This document shows, one piece after another, positions 33,982 to 45,412 of a stretch of 64,000 nucleotides of DNA. Source of the stretch: Ypsolopha sequella. Its lineage: Eukaryota; Arthropoda; Insecta; Lepidoptera; Ypsolophidae. The stretch covers positions 8,759,501-8,823,500 of the forward strand of contig OW203985.1 in assembly GCA_934047225.1 (NCBI GenBank). Direction: 5' to 3'. A program made the translations under genes and the position numbers. Numbering within the stretch: position 1 is the stretch's first letter; every line of letters starts with the position of its first letter. The notes below the pieces were generated by a model, which did no database searches, was not told the origin of the DNA, and was given only the letters and a program-made list of their open reading frames with translations.

Positions 33982-36900
33982 CCTGTCTAATAAGGGACTA
34001 TACGTAGGTTCCTTGATAAAGTAGATTTCCGTTAAGAGATTTTAGTAAATTCCTATGGGATCGGGAAAAATCCACGCGAACAACGCTGAGAAGCGTCCGG
34101 TAGTAATTAATATCTATAAATAAATTATGAGTTAGAAATTAAACCATGGCAAAAACGGCAAAAAATAAGTTTTCTTCGACAGTACATGGATGTTGGGAGG
34201 TAAGCGTGCCTGCAACAGCTCCGAGTAAATAGCTTTTGAAGACCGCGAGGTAGCTAGTTCTTCTAGCGAATCAAAAAAAATTTTTTTTTCATTTATTTTA
34301 TTCATAGTATGGAAGAAATATACATAGTACATAAGTAGGGTTTATCCGTCTAAATTGAGGTCATCTTAGTTTGATACAATTTTTGAGGTTAGGTGTACAA
34401 TTAGGTTTTACGATATTTTTGTTATTGAATAATAGTAATGCTTGAAAGAAGCTTTATATATATTTGTTCACAAAGTTAAGATTATATATGTATATAAAAG
34501 TCTCTCTATTGGTTTGACCTATACGTACTTGACACGTCTCCTGTAGTAAAATATCAGTTTTTTTTTTTTTTTTATAGTAACCGATTAATAGAAGTTGCGG
34601 CTTTTTCGTTGAAATATTCATCGTCATGGAGTATTTTAGACCACAAGTGCTAAAATACGGCTTATCTAACCTAAATCTCGAAATAGTTTTTGAATTAACA
34701 CACCTTAACATAAATTAACTTAAGAGAATTCGTTATTAAATTTGTCTTTAATTTTATTTCTTTAAACTGTCTCTTTGTAATCTATCACTGATTTATGTGT
34801 ATTAATTTTATGACGCAAACAAAAAGAAAATACAAAGAAGGGTTGAACGCTAAAACAGATGTTAAGGAAAAAATAGGTTATTAATCCACGCTTGTATATT
34901 TAACCTTGTTACTTTTTTAAATATGTATATTCATGTACGTTAATAAACTGTACCTTTCTCAAAAGTATTGATATTGAACAAAGGCATTTATCCCAAAATA
35001 ACTGCGAATGTTGCATTCTTGGACATTTCAAAAGAAAAGAAAAACTTTGACGTACTTTTTCCACTAAATACGTGGAGTGGACCAGAAGCGTCAGTATGAA
35101 TTACAACAAAGAAAAGAGCCGAAGACAAACCAACATTTTAAAAGAAAAACTCGCAATTCTGTTTTTCTGGCTTTTCCTATAATTTAATGGGTAGAACTCA
35201 CGCAAGCGTTAAATAAATTGGAAAAACCAATTCTGGTATACATACTCGCCTTTGATGGTCTTCAATTCAAGTTTAGTCAATACCCATAGTAAGAAGTGGA
35301 AAGGTTTGAACTCTCATAGGTTTTAGAAAAAATAAAATGATTTTCATTAGTATTATGTCATATATCAACGTCATGAAAAAAGCCTACTAAAAATGCGACA
35401 AGATGATCGAGGATAAATAAACCATTACCTATAGAAAAGTCATATCATAAAGTTTTATTTTACCGCAAGTAATTGCATTGTGTTAAAATTAAAGCATTTA
35501 ATTTTTTATTTTAAAAAGTATAAATTTACATTTAAAAAACCCTTGACACACTTAAATCAGCCAATAGCTTATTCCCTGGGACGGGCAGTACCCTACCAAC
35601 ATAGAGGACGGGCCGTTCCCTACGAACTTGTAGGAGGTAATCTTTGAAACTACACATTCTGAAAATTCTTCCATCAATAGGAAGCTACATTATCCTTGAA
35701 TGCTATAGGGTATGGTTTGTTCCCTGAGAAGGACAGTTCCCTAAAACTAAACAAACAAAAAGGCAAAAGCAAGTAGCTAAAAGCACTCTCAATCAAGTCA
35801 CCTTTCAAAATAAAAAAACTAAATAAAAATCGGTTCATCCCTTTGGGAGCTAAACAAACGCGGGAGAAGCTGGGAGTTACGGTGCCACTGACACAGATAC
35901 ACATCAAACTTATAATACTCCTTTTTGTTTGCATCGGGGGTTAAAAGTCGAATGACATAGATTTCTCACCAAAAACAATAAACATAAAAGAAAAAAGTGT
36001 TTCATAATAACACCCTGCGTCCCGAACCACCAATATATTATCCCGGGGAAGTATTTAGGTATTTTGTGCCTACCTTCAGTTTGTTATGAATATTTAAGTG
36101 GGTCATTACCGCCCAGAGTAGGGCCCGGGCGGGCTCAGACGGCCCGGTCGTTAAAATAATGACAACTGGTGGCGACTTGACTGGGCTTATGTTCGCTACA
36201 ACTATGATTTTCACCGTTTAAAGAAAGAAAAGTGGACGGGTTTTTCCGGGGTTATACAGCCATTATGAAGGGTTAGTAGAAATTGTATTGTTATTTTGTC
36301 TTTTGCTGACTAAAATTTAGATTAAAAACAAGTATATTTTATTTGTAATCATTTGTGTTTATTGAGTAAGTTTTAAAAGTTTAGGAATAAAAAAATTAAG
36401 TATTTTGTGTAGTACACGGTTTGTAAACGAAATTATTTAAAAAAATAAAGGAAAAAAGTCTCTTAACCTTTTGTATAATTAGAAAGACTAATCGAATGGG
36501 CGAAGTTAGGTGTATATTTATTTAAAGATGATTTATAATATATATCTATATACATATCTATATATCTATATACATAATATTATTAATTCCTTTATTTTTT
36601 CTTATGCATGTGTGTAATAACATTTAATTTATGTGTGTATATTTAGTTGTATTTGGTGTCGTTGCAAAGAAAATATTAATTAAGACCGATTAGGTAGGTG
36701 TAATGCCCGAAGAAAAATATAGAGTTAATACATTACATTTTCTTTCAAAGCCTTGCCTTACAAACCAGTGATAAATCTAGACTGAATATTTTTATACGAA
36801 TAACGCAAATTGCCTATCGAAAAAGGTAATTATTTTTATGGCTTACCTACAAGACGTGCCTTTCGCAGTCCCGTACCACGCGGTACCAACTCGTAACTCA

Positions 36901-37503
36901 GACATAAGACTAGTAAATCTCATACTATTCCTGAATTGATTCTTATTTGCTGGTTTTAAAGGCTATTATTGATAATTTTGGTTTTCTCTTTAGCTCGGTC
37001 AGCGTTCCTGTTCATATTTTGAACCGTTCGATATTCAAATAATTAACGAAAGAGTTTTCTATTAAATAGTTTACCGGAGACGAGGACGAAATTTCGAGAT
37101 TGCTAGCCTATTTCATTTTATTTCTTTCGTGTAAAGGTAGTCTAAGCTTGCTTGCTCTTTATAATTCCTATCTCTACTATATTTTTGATCATTCGTTTTC
37201 TTTAAAATGCCATTCACCGACAAATTAATAAAAGTGGCACTTACAGTGTTATCTCAAAGCGAAATTGTCTGTTGTTTCACGACTTGCTGTTTAGAAAATA
37301 ATAATAATAATAATCTATATTTTACAGACTTCCGGCCAATAATTTAAAAATTACTTATCTATATAATATTTCGAAATACATTTACAACTTATGGTTAAAC
37401 ATCAGCAGCTTAGTGCAAAGTGCATAACTTAACTTTGTTATTCTTGGTTAAAAATTAAAAATTGAAAAACATTTTGGTATGAGGCATTTGCCACCAATAG
37501 TTC
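33982..37503. other. AT-rich spacer, few signals
   Basis: At 35.56-35.76 kb the motif ttccctgggacgggcagtac recurs loosely three times (aggacgggccgttccct, ttccctgagaaggacagttc). GC-rich at 36.10-36.20 kb. The 36478-36540 block matches 26.37 kb. TA-rich runs at 36.54-36.58 kb. No gene recognised. Confidence 0.35.
36478..36540 (+). repeat. Repeat block shared with 26345-26600
   Basis: aagactaatcgaatgggcga then gttaggtgtatatttattt. Confidence 0.4.
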
Positions 37504-37666
37504 AGTATTAGTGAGGATTATAAAGCAAGAGTTTGAAATTGTATACACAATTAGTCATGATCTTCTCAAAACCAACTTAAAATGCTGTTTTAACATTGTT
37601 TAGGCAAGATCATGACTAATAGTGCATTAAATTTCAAGCTTATACTTTACAAACCTCACTAATACC
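37504..37666. mobile_element. Foldback element with ~62 bp arms
   Basis: agtattagtgaggattataa and attagtcatgatctt at the left match the inverses aagatcatgactaat and cctcactaatac at the right. 163 bp, non-coding. Confidence 0.8.
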
Positions 37667-38539
37667 ATAGATAAATAAAGGAAGGATAGATTGCTAACTC
37701 CATACATTAGAACAAAGCCCGCGTAAAACTTATTATTTTCGCCGGTACCTAGTAGTTCGACTTATTATTTTTGATGTCGCTACTATACTAGATAAATTGT
37801 GACATACCTAGTGCCATCTATCGAACAGTTGATGAAACAAAATTCGATGTGTGTGTGTGTGTGTAGCAACTATACTGCGCCCACAAAAACCAAAATTTGC
37901 TAGAATACGACAATACGCGACACATGGCATACGATAAATTTAAGGATAAATCGCTCAACCGTGCATGACAGTTGAGTCAAAGAGTAATGTTATATACCGG
38001 TATGTATGAGTAGTGTGTGTTAGGTAAATAAAGCGTATTTTAATGCACATATTTTGTTTAATTGATCGTTGTGCGCCATCTACCGGAATCAAAACTAACC
38101 ATCTGCACGCTTAATTAGATTGCCAGCTTACCACCGAAAGTTTAATGAAAAAAATGTTAAAAACACCTGATTAAGAATTCACTATTTTCCGATGCGATGT
38201 TATGAAAGGCCCCAGTACCTTAAAGTGCCCCATATGTTGTGTTACATTGTCATGAAAAAACCGTTTTTTTTTGCAATACGCACTGAATAGTGCATATCGG
38301 CTAGTGTGCATGTAACAGGCCCTAAAAATGCTTTTGTTTATTTTACAGTTTATATTTTTATCGATGAAAATAAATCAAAGCACCAAATCCGATTACCTTT
38401 TCAATTCACTATTTTCAAATTCAAACGTTTCGATCCAAACTGAATCAAGGTGAATATTCCCGAATCCCTCTAATTGTACAATCGCATGCGATCGTGATGA
38501 GCGAAAGTTACCAATCATAATACTTTTTGTACTGTCAGT
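37667..38539. other. Spacer with a GT microsatellite
   Basis: The GT run is at about 37849-37864. Nothing else supported. Confidence 0.4.
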
Positions 38540-39053
38540 CTTAAGGCTGTACATGACCCAAGAGCATGAACAACGCCAGACTTTCGAGGATTCGTTTGAA
38601 AAAATTCGGACTCTCCTTGTATTGAAGAAAATGTATTTGATTTATTGATTTGTTTTTAACTAGGGATTTTACTTATGAACAATTTATTAAGATTTGTACT
38701 TTTCTAAAAAGAAATAGTATCCACCATCTCTTTTTTGGTTTTCAAACGTTCGTTTCAAGAACGAGGTTAAGAGGTCAAGTTGACTTTTTTTCATAAAATA
38801 GGTAATAGCAATATGAAGGGGTTCTACTTAAATCCAATATTTTTTTCCCGACAAAATATGTCAGTATTAGATTAGCTAGAAACACACCAATTTGTTGTTT
38901 CGCTGCGTGATCATTAGTATTACGCATCCAGGAAAAAGTGGCCAAAGAGCCAACATATAATCACCTCTATCAAAAGCAGATAAGGTCTTTGGCATTGGAC
39001 TTATGGTGCTGGACGGGTAATGAAAAAAATGCTAAGGTAGGCCATCCTCTTAA
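38540..39053 (+). repeat. Family B repeat, copy 2
   Basis: Begins cttaaggctgtacatgaccc, contains aggattcgtttgaaaaaatt and tgtatttgatttattgattt, and the conserved block ccaatttgttgtttcgctgc, agccaacatataatcacctc, gtgctggacgggtaatg. Fuller than copy 1 in the centre. Confidence 0.65.
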
Positions 39054-39447
39054 TATCTGAATGCTCACGAAATTCACGTTAAAGTATGGTTTGAAATATT
39101 GTACGCCTTTGTCACACGGAAAATTGGGTAGAAGGACGAAGTAGACGCCGCACTACGCAAGTGTCACGATTACGGCATTTTCGTACTTATTTCTTAAAGA
39201 TTAAGTACTTTGCCAAAGGCTTCTTTCGCGGTGTTGAATCCCTTTGGTGCTTCATAATGTAGGTCACAGAAGGACGAAAAACGTTGTATATTTTGTAGAC
39301 CTCAAAACTATTAGAAGAAAACTGATAAATCAGTTTTCATTATTAATAAGTAATAATTCATTATTATGTATGTAGGTTGTACTGTAACATATAGCTAGGC
39401 AATATGTTAGGTTTAGGTAAGGTTAGGTCTTATAAGTAGCTAAAGAT
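39054..39447. other. Spacer
   Basis: Nothing recognised. Confidence 0.4.
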
Positions 39448-39669
39448 CTATTTATCGATAACCTTTATGGATTGACATACGTCGCATTGACTGATCCAGT
39501 ATACAAGATCTTTCAAACAAATCACGAGAAAGATTCCCTCGAGAGTCCTACTAAGTATAGTTGATTCTCCATAAGATTCCTCCTCGAGTCCTCGAGGAGT
39601 AAAATACCTCCGTTCACGATAAGCGAGTGCCCTACGAGGTTCAGATCTCCCCTCCCTTAATGTGTGCAT
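39448..39669 (-). pseudogene. Possible Gypsy-type integrase zinc-finger scrap
   Basis: A 73-codon minus frame ends KDLVYWISQCDVCQSIKVI. The YWI.QCDVCQ..K pattern is what follows the two His residues in the HHCC finger of Ty3/Gypsy integrases; both Cys are present. The upstream HxxxH part is not recognisable and there is no flanking integrase core or LTR, so this could be an eroded fragment or chance similarity. Confidence 0.35.
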
Positions 39670-40044
39670 ATGTTAATTAGGAAATAAATATAAAAAAGAA
39701 TTAAAACAAGAAGTCAAAGCGAAACAAAATCGTATCATTCGAGAAAGATACTTCTAGATCCCGCAAGGAGTGACTCACACCGCACAGTACAGTGAAACAG
39801 ATGGTAATTACGTATTTTCTTTTTTCTTTTGATAAAACAAAAACAACAAAGTGGCTGTGATTTATATAATTGAATCTTATGACAGACTTAGTTATACGAT
39901 AACTAGCGAGAAACAGAATACCTAGTTGATAATAATAAGCTGCTTGTAAGTTAAATTATATTCTTATTTGTTTCCACCCATGTCGACTTCTAATCACTTA
40001 GTACGAGGAGCCCAGAACTAATTTTATGCATTTCTTAGTGCATT
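39670..40044. other. AT-rich spacer
   Basis: Nothing recognised. Confidence 0.4.
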
Positions 40045-40088
40045 ATAACCCGCGCAGTTAAAGAAAGGAATTAAAAATGGCGTCGTTT

Positions 40089-40096
40089 ACTTGTGT
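40089..40096 (+). repeat. Target-site duplication, left
   Basis: acttgtgt, identical to 40311-40318. Confidence 0.8.
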
Positions 40097-40310
40097 AACA
40101 GACCTACCCATAGACATCTTATCAACAACGTACAAGTGAGATTTTTTCCGCCACTGCCGGGGTGTTGCGGGGTAATGCGGGGAGGGGACTAAATAAAGAA
40201 ATAGGGATTGGATGGTACGGAAAGAAATTTGTATAGTATCAAAATTGCACTGATTCGTTAGTGAAAAAAGTTTGCCCGCCTTACGACGTCTAATGGCTAA
40301 GTGGTCTGTG
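40097..40310. mobile_element. hAT-like MITE nested in a foldback arm
   Basis: 214 bp bounded by an exact 8 bp duplication, acttgtgt. Its ends aacagacctacc and (inverse of the right end) cacagaccactt share the short terminal repeat acagacc with a variable first base. An 8 bp duplication with short TIRs is the signature of hAT-superfamily elements. The interior is GC-rich in part (gggtgttgcggggtaatgcg) and has no coding capacity. The right foldback arm at 40530-40545 shows the uninterrupted pre-insertion sequence. Confidence 0.75.
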
Positions 40311-40318
40311 ACTTGTGT
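40311..40318 (+). repeat. Target-site duplication, right
   Basis: acttgtgt, identical to 40089-40096. Confidence 0.8.
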
Positions 40319-40592
40319 CTGCATTGAACTGTGATAGAGTCAGCATAAAAATTTGTTGCTTTTGTATTAATTTGTATGTAGTAAGCTTGGCAAATCCAGA
40401 CTACTTTTTTGCATGCAGTACACTTGTGGACGCAAAAAAAGTAGATTTGCCGCTCAAGCTTACTCCATACATTATAATACTAAAGCAACAAATGTTTACG
40501 CTGACTCTATCACAGTTCAATGCAGACATGAGTACACGACGCCATTTTTAATTCCTTTCTTTAACTGCGCGGGTTATGCGAACTTGAATGTA

Positions 40593-40953
40593 TTTTCAAT
40601 GCATGTGCTCGTAAAGGCCCACTTTTTATGCATTAAAACCGAACAAAAAGTCGATTATTTTGCCCTAGGGCTTTATTATTATTTTTTTTATTTATTTGCA
40701 ATGGTTGGCTAACCTGTAGCCTTTCCTGTGTACCATAGATGATAAACTTTTTTTTCCACTGTTTAACGGCTCTGGATACAGTCCTTTTGAGCCAATTATA
40801 ATTTAAAGTTCACAACATTATATTTGTTTTCATTTCCTCACACTATGCATTGAAAAACGTAGTATGTATGATACACGGGCGTAAAAGCAATAAATTACTC
40901 GGTTACGTCCTCGTAATTTATTCCTTTTCGCCCTAGTAGCATAAACTACTATT
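40593..40953 (+). mobile_element. Family A composite hairpin repeat, copy 6
   Basis: Begins ttttcaatgcatgtgctcg and ends gcataaactactatt, 15 bp after the foldback at 40045-40577. Like copy 5 it lacks the aaaacactcgctacgctcg hairpin tip: cggttacg joins tcctcgtaattta directly. Confidence 0.85.
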
Positions 40954-41593
40954 ATGACAACTTTATAACAAAGTGGATTTACAAGTGTGTCCAAAGGTTT
41001 TGCCCTGGGAGTTTTATTAAAGCCCGGGATATTACAAAATCAAGACTTAATAAGATTTTCTTATTGAATATCCATTTTGTTAAGATAGTCAGGTGAAAAT
41101 CTGGAAATGAAATTGGGCTCTTTGATGATTGAAGTATGATAGAGTTGTCAATGGCGTTATAAGCTGTTCAATAATAATATATTCAAGTCTGAAAACCGTT
41201 TAGTTGTTTGTGTAATTATTTGTGTTTGTTTTTGATATTATTATTTTTAAATTTTCGACAAAGATTTATTATTATCTATTATATTATTATTATTAATATC
41301 AATGGTGATCAAGAATTCTATGTTTGGTTTTTATGAAGTCATAATTTTTTTATATGGATTTTCTTTTTTTTCTGAAACCTATCGCGTGGGTTATCCTAAT
41401 GGTGAAAGGGCTTTATGAGCTGATTTTGAAAATTGAATAAATATTATTATAGAACCTTTTTTTAGCTTTTTATTATTTTAAACAGATTATGAACATAAAT
41501 AGAAAAGTATTAATTTTATCATCGAGATATAATTCGACTAACTTGAGGTCGTCGTCAGTCAAATTAGAAAAATAGATATTTAACATACACAAC
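40954..41593. other. AT-rich spacer
   Basis: Nothing recognised. Confidence 0.4.
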
Positions 41594-41848
41594 GTGTAAC
41601 AGAAAGGTGTAACCATATTTAAAGAGCTTATTCAGTCAATGGTATAGAACAACTTTTACTATAGAACAAACCCTACACATCGGAAAAGAAAAAAAACTTT
41701 GTCATAGAAAAATGCAATGGCGCTCCACTGAAATGTCTGGAAGGGCAGATTTTTTTTTTGAGATTTCAGGATTGGCTCCATAGTAAAAGTTGTTCTATAC
41801 CATTGACTGAATAAGCTCTTCAAATATGGTTACACCTTTCTGTTACAC
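41594..41848. mobile_element. Long-TIR MITE, complete copy
   Basis: The ends gtgtaacagaaaggtgtaac and gttacacctttctgttacac are perfect inverses. Arms extend about 70 bp through ttcagtcaatggtatagaac. Both outer flanks have CAA/TTG next to TA-type dinucleotides. The centre holds A and T runs only. A truncated sister is at 23750-23940. Confidence 0.85.
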
Positions 41849-42844
41849 CTTGTATATTGTAAAATTATGTTTTGTTGTTTAGAAAACGAGTGGCTGAAAT
41901 TTTATGATAAATATAACATTTTTACAATCGGTTCATAAAATAATAATGACAAAAAAACACACAAAAAAAAAAATTACGTCATAGAAATAAAAAAATAAAA
42001 AAAAAACTCCAAGCAACATAACCATAGATATTCTTATTCTACAGCTTATAACGAAGTCATTGACACCTGTCCCTTAATTCAATCATCAAGGAGCCCACAG
42101 GAGACACTTGGCCCAATCAATACCAAGACCTAGAAATAGCTATTCTAATAAACTAACTTATTTGATCTTCACCAATTGTTTTATTTAAAAATCAAATTTT
42201 ATCTTTCCTTTGTCTTTATATTTTTAGACTAGTCTCAAGATTTGAATAAACGCTGGATCTGCTGAGGGATATGATACAATGCGTCATAATATTCTTGTGC
42301 TTTGATCAAACTTCCAGGACTTCGACTAAAATACCGATTCCATCAAAATCTTCTGACATAATAGGTCTTTACCTATGAAATTGCCAAAAATTTCTTACAG
42401 ATTCATGAGTTCATAATTCCTGTCATTCAATAGGTATTTCCATTATTTGTTTTTCTGTTTGAAAGTTGATTTTAAGTTTTGATAAACAAAATTAAAATTT
42501 CAAAAATAGTTCATCTTAAATGCCATACATTTCACTTGACACTTTTCAAAAACTTAATGGAAGTTACTGTTAGCTTAATGTTCTCTCACTTATACACAAA
42601 AGAAATAACATAATTTGGATTTGTCATCCCTAAGAAAAATGCTAAAATTTTAGTACTGAAAATTGAGTTTCCCTTTAAATTCTCTACAGAAAACGGCAAA
42701 TTCATATATATAAAGACTTAATATAAAAACACGAGTATATTATGTATAAACATGTACTGTCTGGAAGAACAGTACATGGAATTTTATACAGTTTTGTAGC
42801 TAAGGAGAGGCGTCTTAACACACAAACCTCCATTTAAACGCTAT
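41849..42844. other. AT-rich spacer
   Basis: A-rich at 41.95-42.01 kb. No supported feature. Confidence 0.4.
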
Positions 42845-43293
42845 CACTACATTGTGGGGTGTCTATGGAATGTTATTGTAATATATTAGGCTGAGTCCAT
42901 TTAACATTATCTAGGTCTATGTTTGAGTAGAATTAAAACTCGTAAAATTTGAGTAATATCTTAACAACAAACCCTTAAAATACGTAAATTTAACGGTTTT
43001 TTTACCAAAAGTGTAGCCGAATGTGCTTTTATTGTTTTAGATAAAATCAAAAATTTAATACGGGTCAAACATTGAAAATGTTATTTAGATTAATCCAAAA
43101 ATATTGTTTGAAAACATCCACAGTCTTGCCAAAATGTGGTTTCTCCTGAAACAAGTTTTCAATTTTGCGCCGGCGACAAAATCGGCACGATTGTATTGTC
43201 CTAGCAAGTTTCGTGGAGCGTGCATCTTATGGCGAAAAGAAACATCATGACGTTTGGCCACGCCCACAACTCCGTTGGTCGCGTCATGACAAA
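42845..43293 (+). repeat. Family B-associated repeat, distal half
   Basis: ctacattgtggggtgtctat, ttaacaacaaaccc, ccacagtcttgccaaaatgt, ttgtattgtcctagcaagtt and tggccacgcccacaactcc occur in the same order at 57415-57960. Here the conserved family B block is not attached. Confidence 0.7.
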
Positions 43294-44454
43294 ATATTTC
43301 AAAAGGAAAGATAAGCCCTTACTGTACTATGACAGCACCAAAATGTTTCCACCTTTAAATGGGTGACGCTCACACGTTTGGAATCAATGCTCATTTGAAC
43401 ACAGTGATAGTTGGACGCCTTAAGTGCACTTAAAATTAATCATTTTAACAACTTTAGTAGTCTGATCAGTTTGCTGACCGTAGGTAGACAGATTGCGCAC
43501 TCATAAATGTGCGCGCGTCGGCATTATGTTAACGCACTCATTCAACAACAATAAACTTTTGAAATCTTTGGTCATGACGACCATTTTTAATGTTTAATTA
43601 CCATAAAACACGTCACTCATTTGAGAGGGAGTCCGCATGGCAAACAGTCATACATTTTCATCAAAAGCATACAACAAAATTACATAGTACAAAGCCTTCG
43701 AGTCAAAGGCAATATTATGTACTCATACATAATAACAAGCAACATTTTCCTCATACATCCCCGCATGTTTTATGATCCCAAATAATCCCAATTACAGAGG
43801 TATTCAAAAGATGTAAGTAGGTCACCCAGTGATGCCTCATCAACTCCTTTGATATTAACTGATCTGAAACATATAAATGCCTTTTTATTGAAATATACCT
43901 ATTTCAGAACGAATAGGCACTTAACAAATCATACAATCCTTATTTTTAGTCTAAGAGCTCGTCTACTGAAGTGAAATATCAGTATATTTTATGTGGTTAC
44001 TGATTAATTAGTTATTGCAATGCGAAAAAACCCTAAGTGCGAGAGCAACGGATTCGTGAAAAAGTAGCAAAAAGTCGGTTTTTTATTAATATAAATTGTA
44101 CTAAAGTTGCTATCAACATTTCATTTAACCAAGTCCTAGATACTGTTAAAGCCCATCTAATAAAATATAATTGCAGTCCATATATCATTCTTAATTGTCA
44201 AACCAGGAGAATTGGAGTCGAAAAATACCTCATTTCAATAAATATTTCTATCGAGCCGAATTTCTTCAATCGCGTTTCTGTTTTAACAGATCCCTAGAAA
44301 AAGATTCCATAAATAGTTAATATACTATTTTATCAAAATAATACATTATTTACTGAAGTAGATATGCAAGTTCTTAAAGTGTCGATTTTTTTTCCCGTAG
44401 CGCCTTAATCCAGTCAATGCGCCACGTGTGACTAATTTAAAAATTATGTGTGTC
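43294..44454. other. Spacer
   Basis: The 86-codon frame at 44.04-44.30 kb and the 61-codon frame at 43.59-43.78 kb have no family motif. Confidence 0.35.
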
Positions 44455-44575
44455 AGGGCGAGACGAAACATCGTCGCGAACGCGTCTTCACTCGCCCTGA
44501 AGAAGGCAGTCCAAATCTGCTGAAACTGGTCGGCTATCCCGATCAATAATACTTATTGAGGTGAGCCGTTTTGCA
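44455..44575 (+). mobile_element. One-armed copy of the 8.2 kb foldback element
   Basis: Keeps the centre (catcgtcgcgaacgcgtctt) and the right arm (ctggtcggctatcccgatca ... gaggtgagccgtttt). The left arm is missing. It carries the better-preserved hammerhead-like core at 44494-44534. Confidence 0.75.
44494..44534 (+). ncRNA. Hammerhead ribozyme-like motif, core intact
   Basis: GCC (44494-44496), core CTGAAGA (44497-44503, which fits CUGANGA), an extra A, stem II GGCAG (44505-44509) with CTGCT (44517-44521), GAAA (44522-44525), stem III of A-T and C-G pairs with loop TG, cleavage triplet GTC (44529-44531), then GGC (44532-44534) closing stem I. The only departure from the consensus is the added A before stem II. 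Stem I is just 3 bp here because the left foldback arm is lost. Confidence 0.45.
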
Positions 44576-45221
44576 ATAATCATGTTTTATCCACAAGTTT
44601 CATTTAATTCGATAATAACAATATTAAGATCTTGGTATGAACAAAGTCAGTCCTAAAGCCTTTTTTATGCTTCTTAACAGATATATGTTTCAAGAGTCAC
44701 GACTCCAGCGCTAAATTACCACAAATATAAATATAACTCACATATAATAACTATATATGTACCTATATAATAACTCACAAATCCATTTTAAGGTGAAGTA
44801 AGACCAAACGTACTTGTTTCGATCGCTCGGAAAATATAAGAATCTAAAACTATTATTCCAACTTTTTTAATTGGTTACGAAATTAGAGTAGTATATTCTA
44901 GTTTGTGAGTCGCAGTACTCGAAACAATAAAAGATAAAAAATACCTCAAAATGTATTTTTTTAGTACATCCATATAGGGAAAAAGCAGTTTCATTCGATT
45001 GTTACTAGAGATATTTCAATGGTAGATACGTCAGTAAATTACGGGTTTATTTAAATCTAAATGAGTTAATTTTGTTTTTTGAAGAAATAAATTTTATTAA
45101 AATCAAATCCAATCTCTTCTTGATTCACCGCACAACTCGGACTCGCACTTTTTAGATATGTTTATCTCTTTCGTTATTCGATAGACCTACTTTGCCTTTA
45201 CCAAAAAACAGCATCAGCATA
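44576..45221. other. AT-rich spacer
   Basis: Nothing recognised. Confidence 0.4.
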
Positions 45222-45412
45222 AGTGGCGGTAGCTCAGGTGCAGAACGCTGGCCTCTCAATCTAGAGATCCAGGGTCGATCCCCGGTCGGGCATGCACCAT
45301 AATAATCGTTGGTGAGACGCGGCTGTACCGAGTATGGACTGTCTTGCATTTTATTGTTCACACTCGGAACACCACTGACACACCTTATGGGATTCATGTC
45401 GTGACGATATGT
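45222..45412 (+). repeat. tRNA-derived SINE, best copy
   Basis: A box (ggcggtagctcaggtgc) and B box (gggtcgatccccggtcgg) are correctly spaced at the head. The body then follows: caccataataatcgttggtg, agtatggactgtc, cactcggaacaccactgac and gattcatgtcgtgacgatat. The other SINE-like bodies in the window align to this one. It would be transcribed by RNA polymerase III from its internal boxes. Confidence 0.75.

Larger units (their letters stand above)
40045..40577. mobile_element. Foldback element carrying a nested insertion
   Basis: ataacccgcgcagttaaaga ... ggaattaaaaatggcgtcgt is inverted at 40538-40577. The inner gtctgcattgaactgtgata and gagtcagcat arms are inverted at 40480-40530. Removing the 214 bp insert and one 8 bp repeat leaves about 311 bp that are almost entirely self-complementary. 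Non-coding: the ATG-like ggcgtc frames on the two strands are mirror images of each other. Confidence 0.85.

Noticed and set aside
36150..36180. Possible LTR-retrotransposon primer binding site (aactggtggcgacttgac after a ca dinucleotide)
   Set aside because: No second LTR, polypurine tract or gag/pol sequence found nearby; a single short motif is not enough.
44037..44297. 86-codon frame
   Set aside because: AT-rich low-information sequence, no motif.
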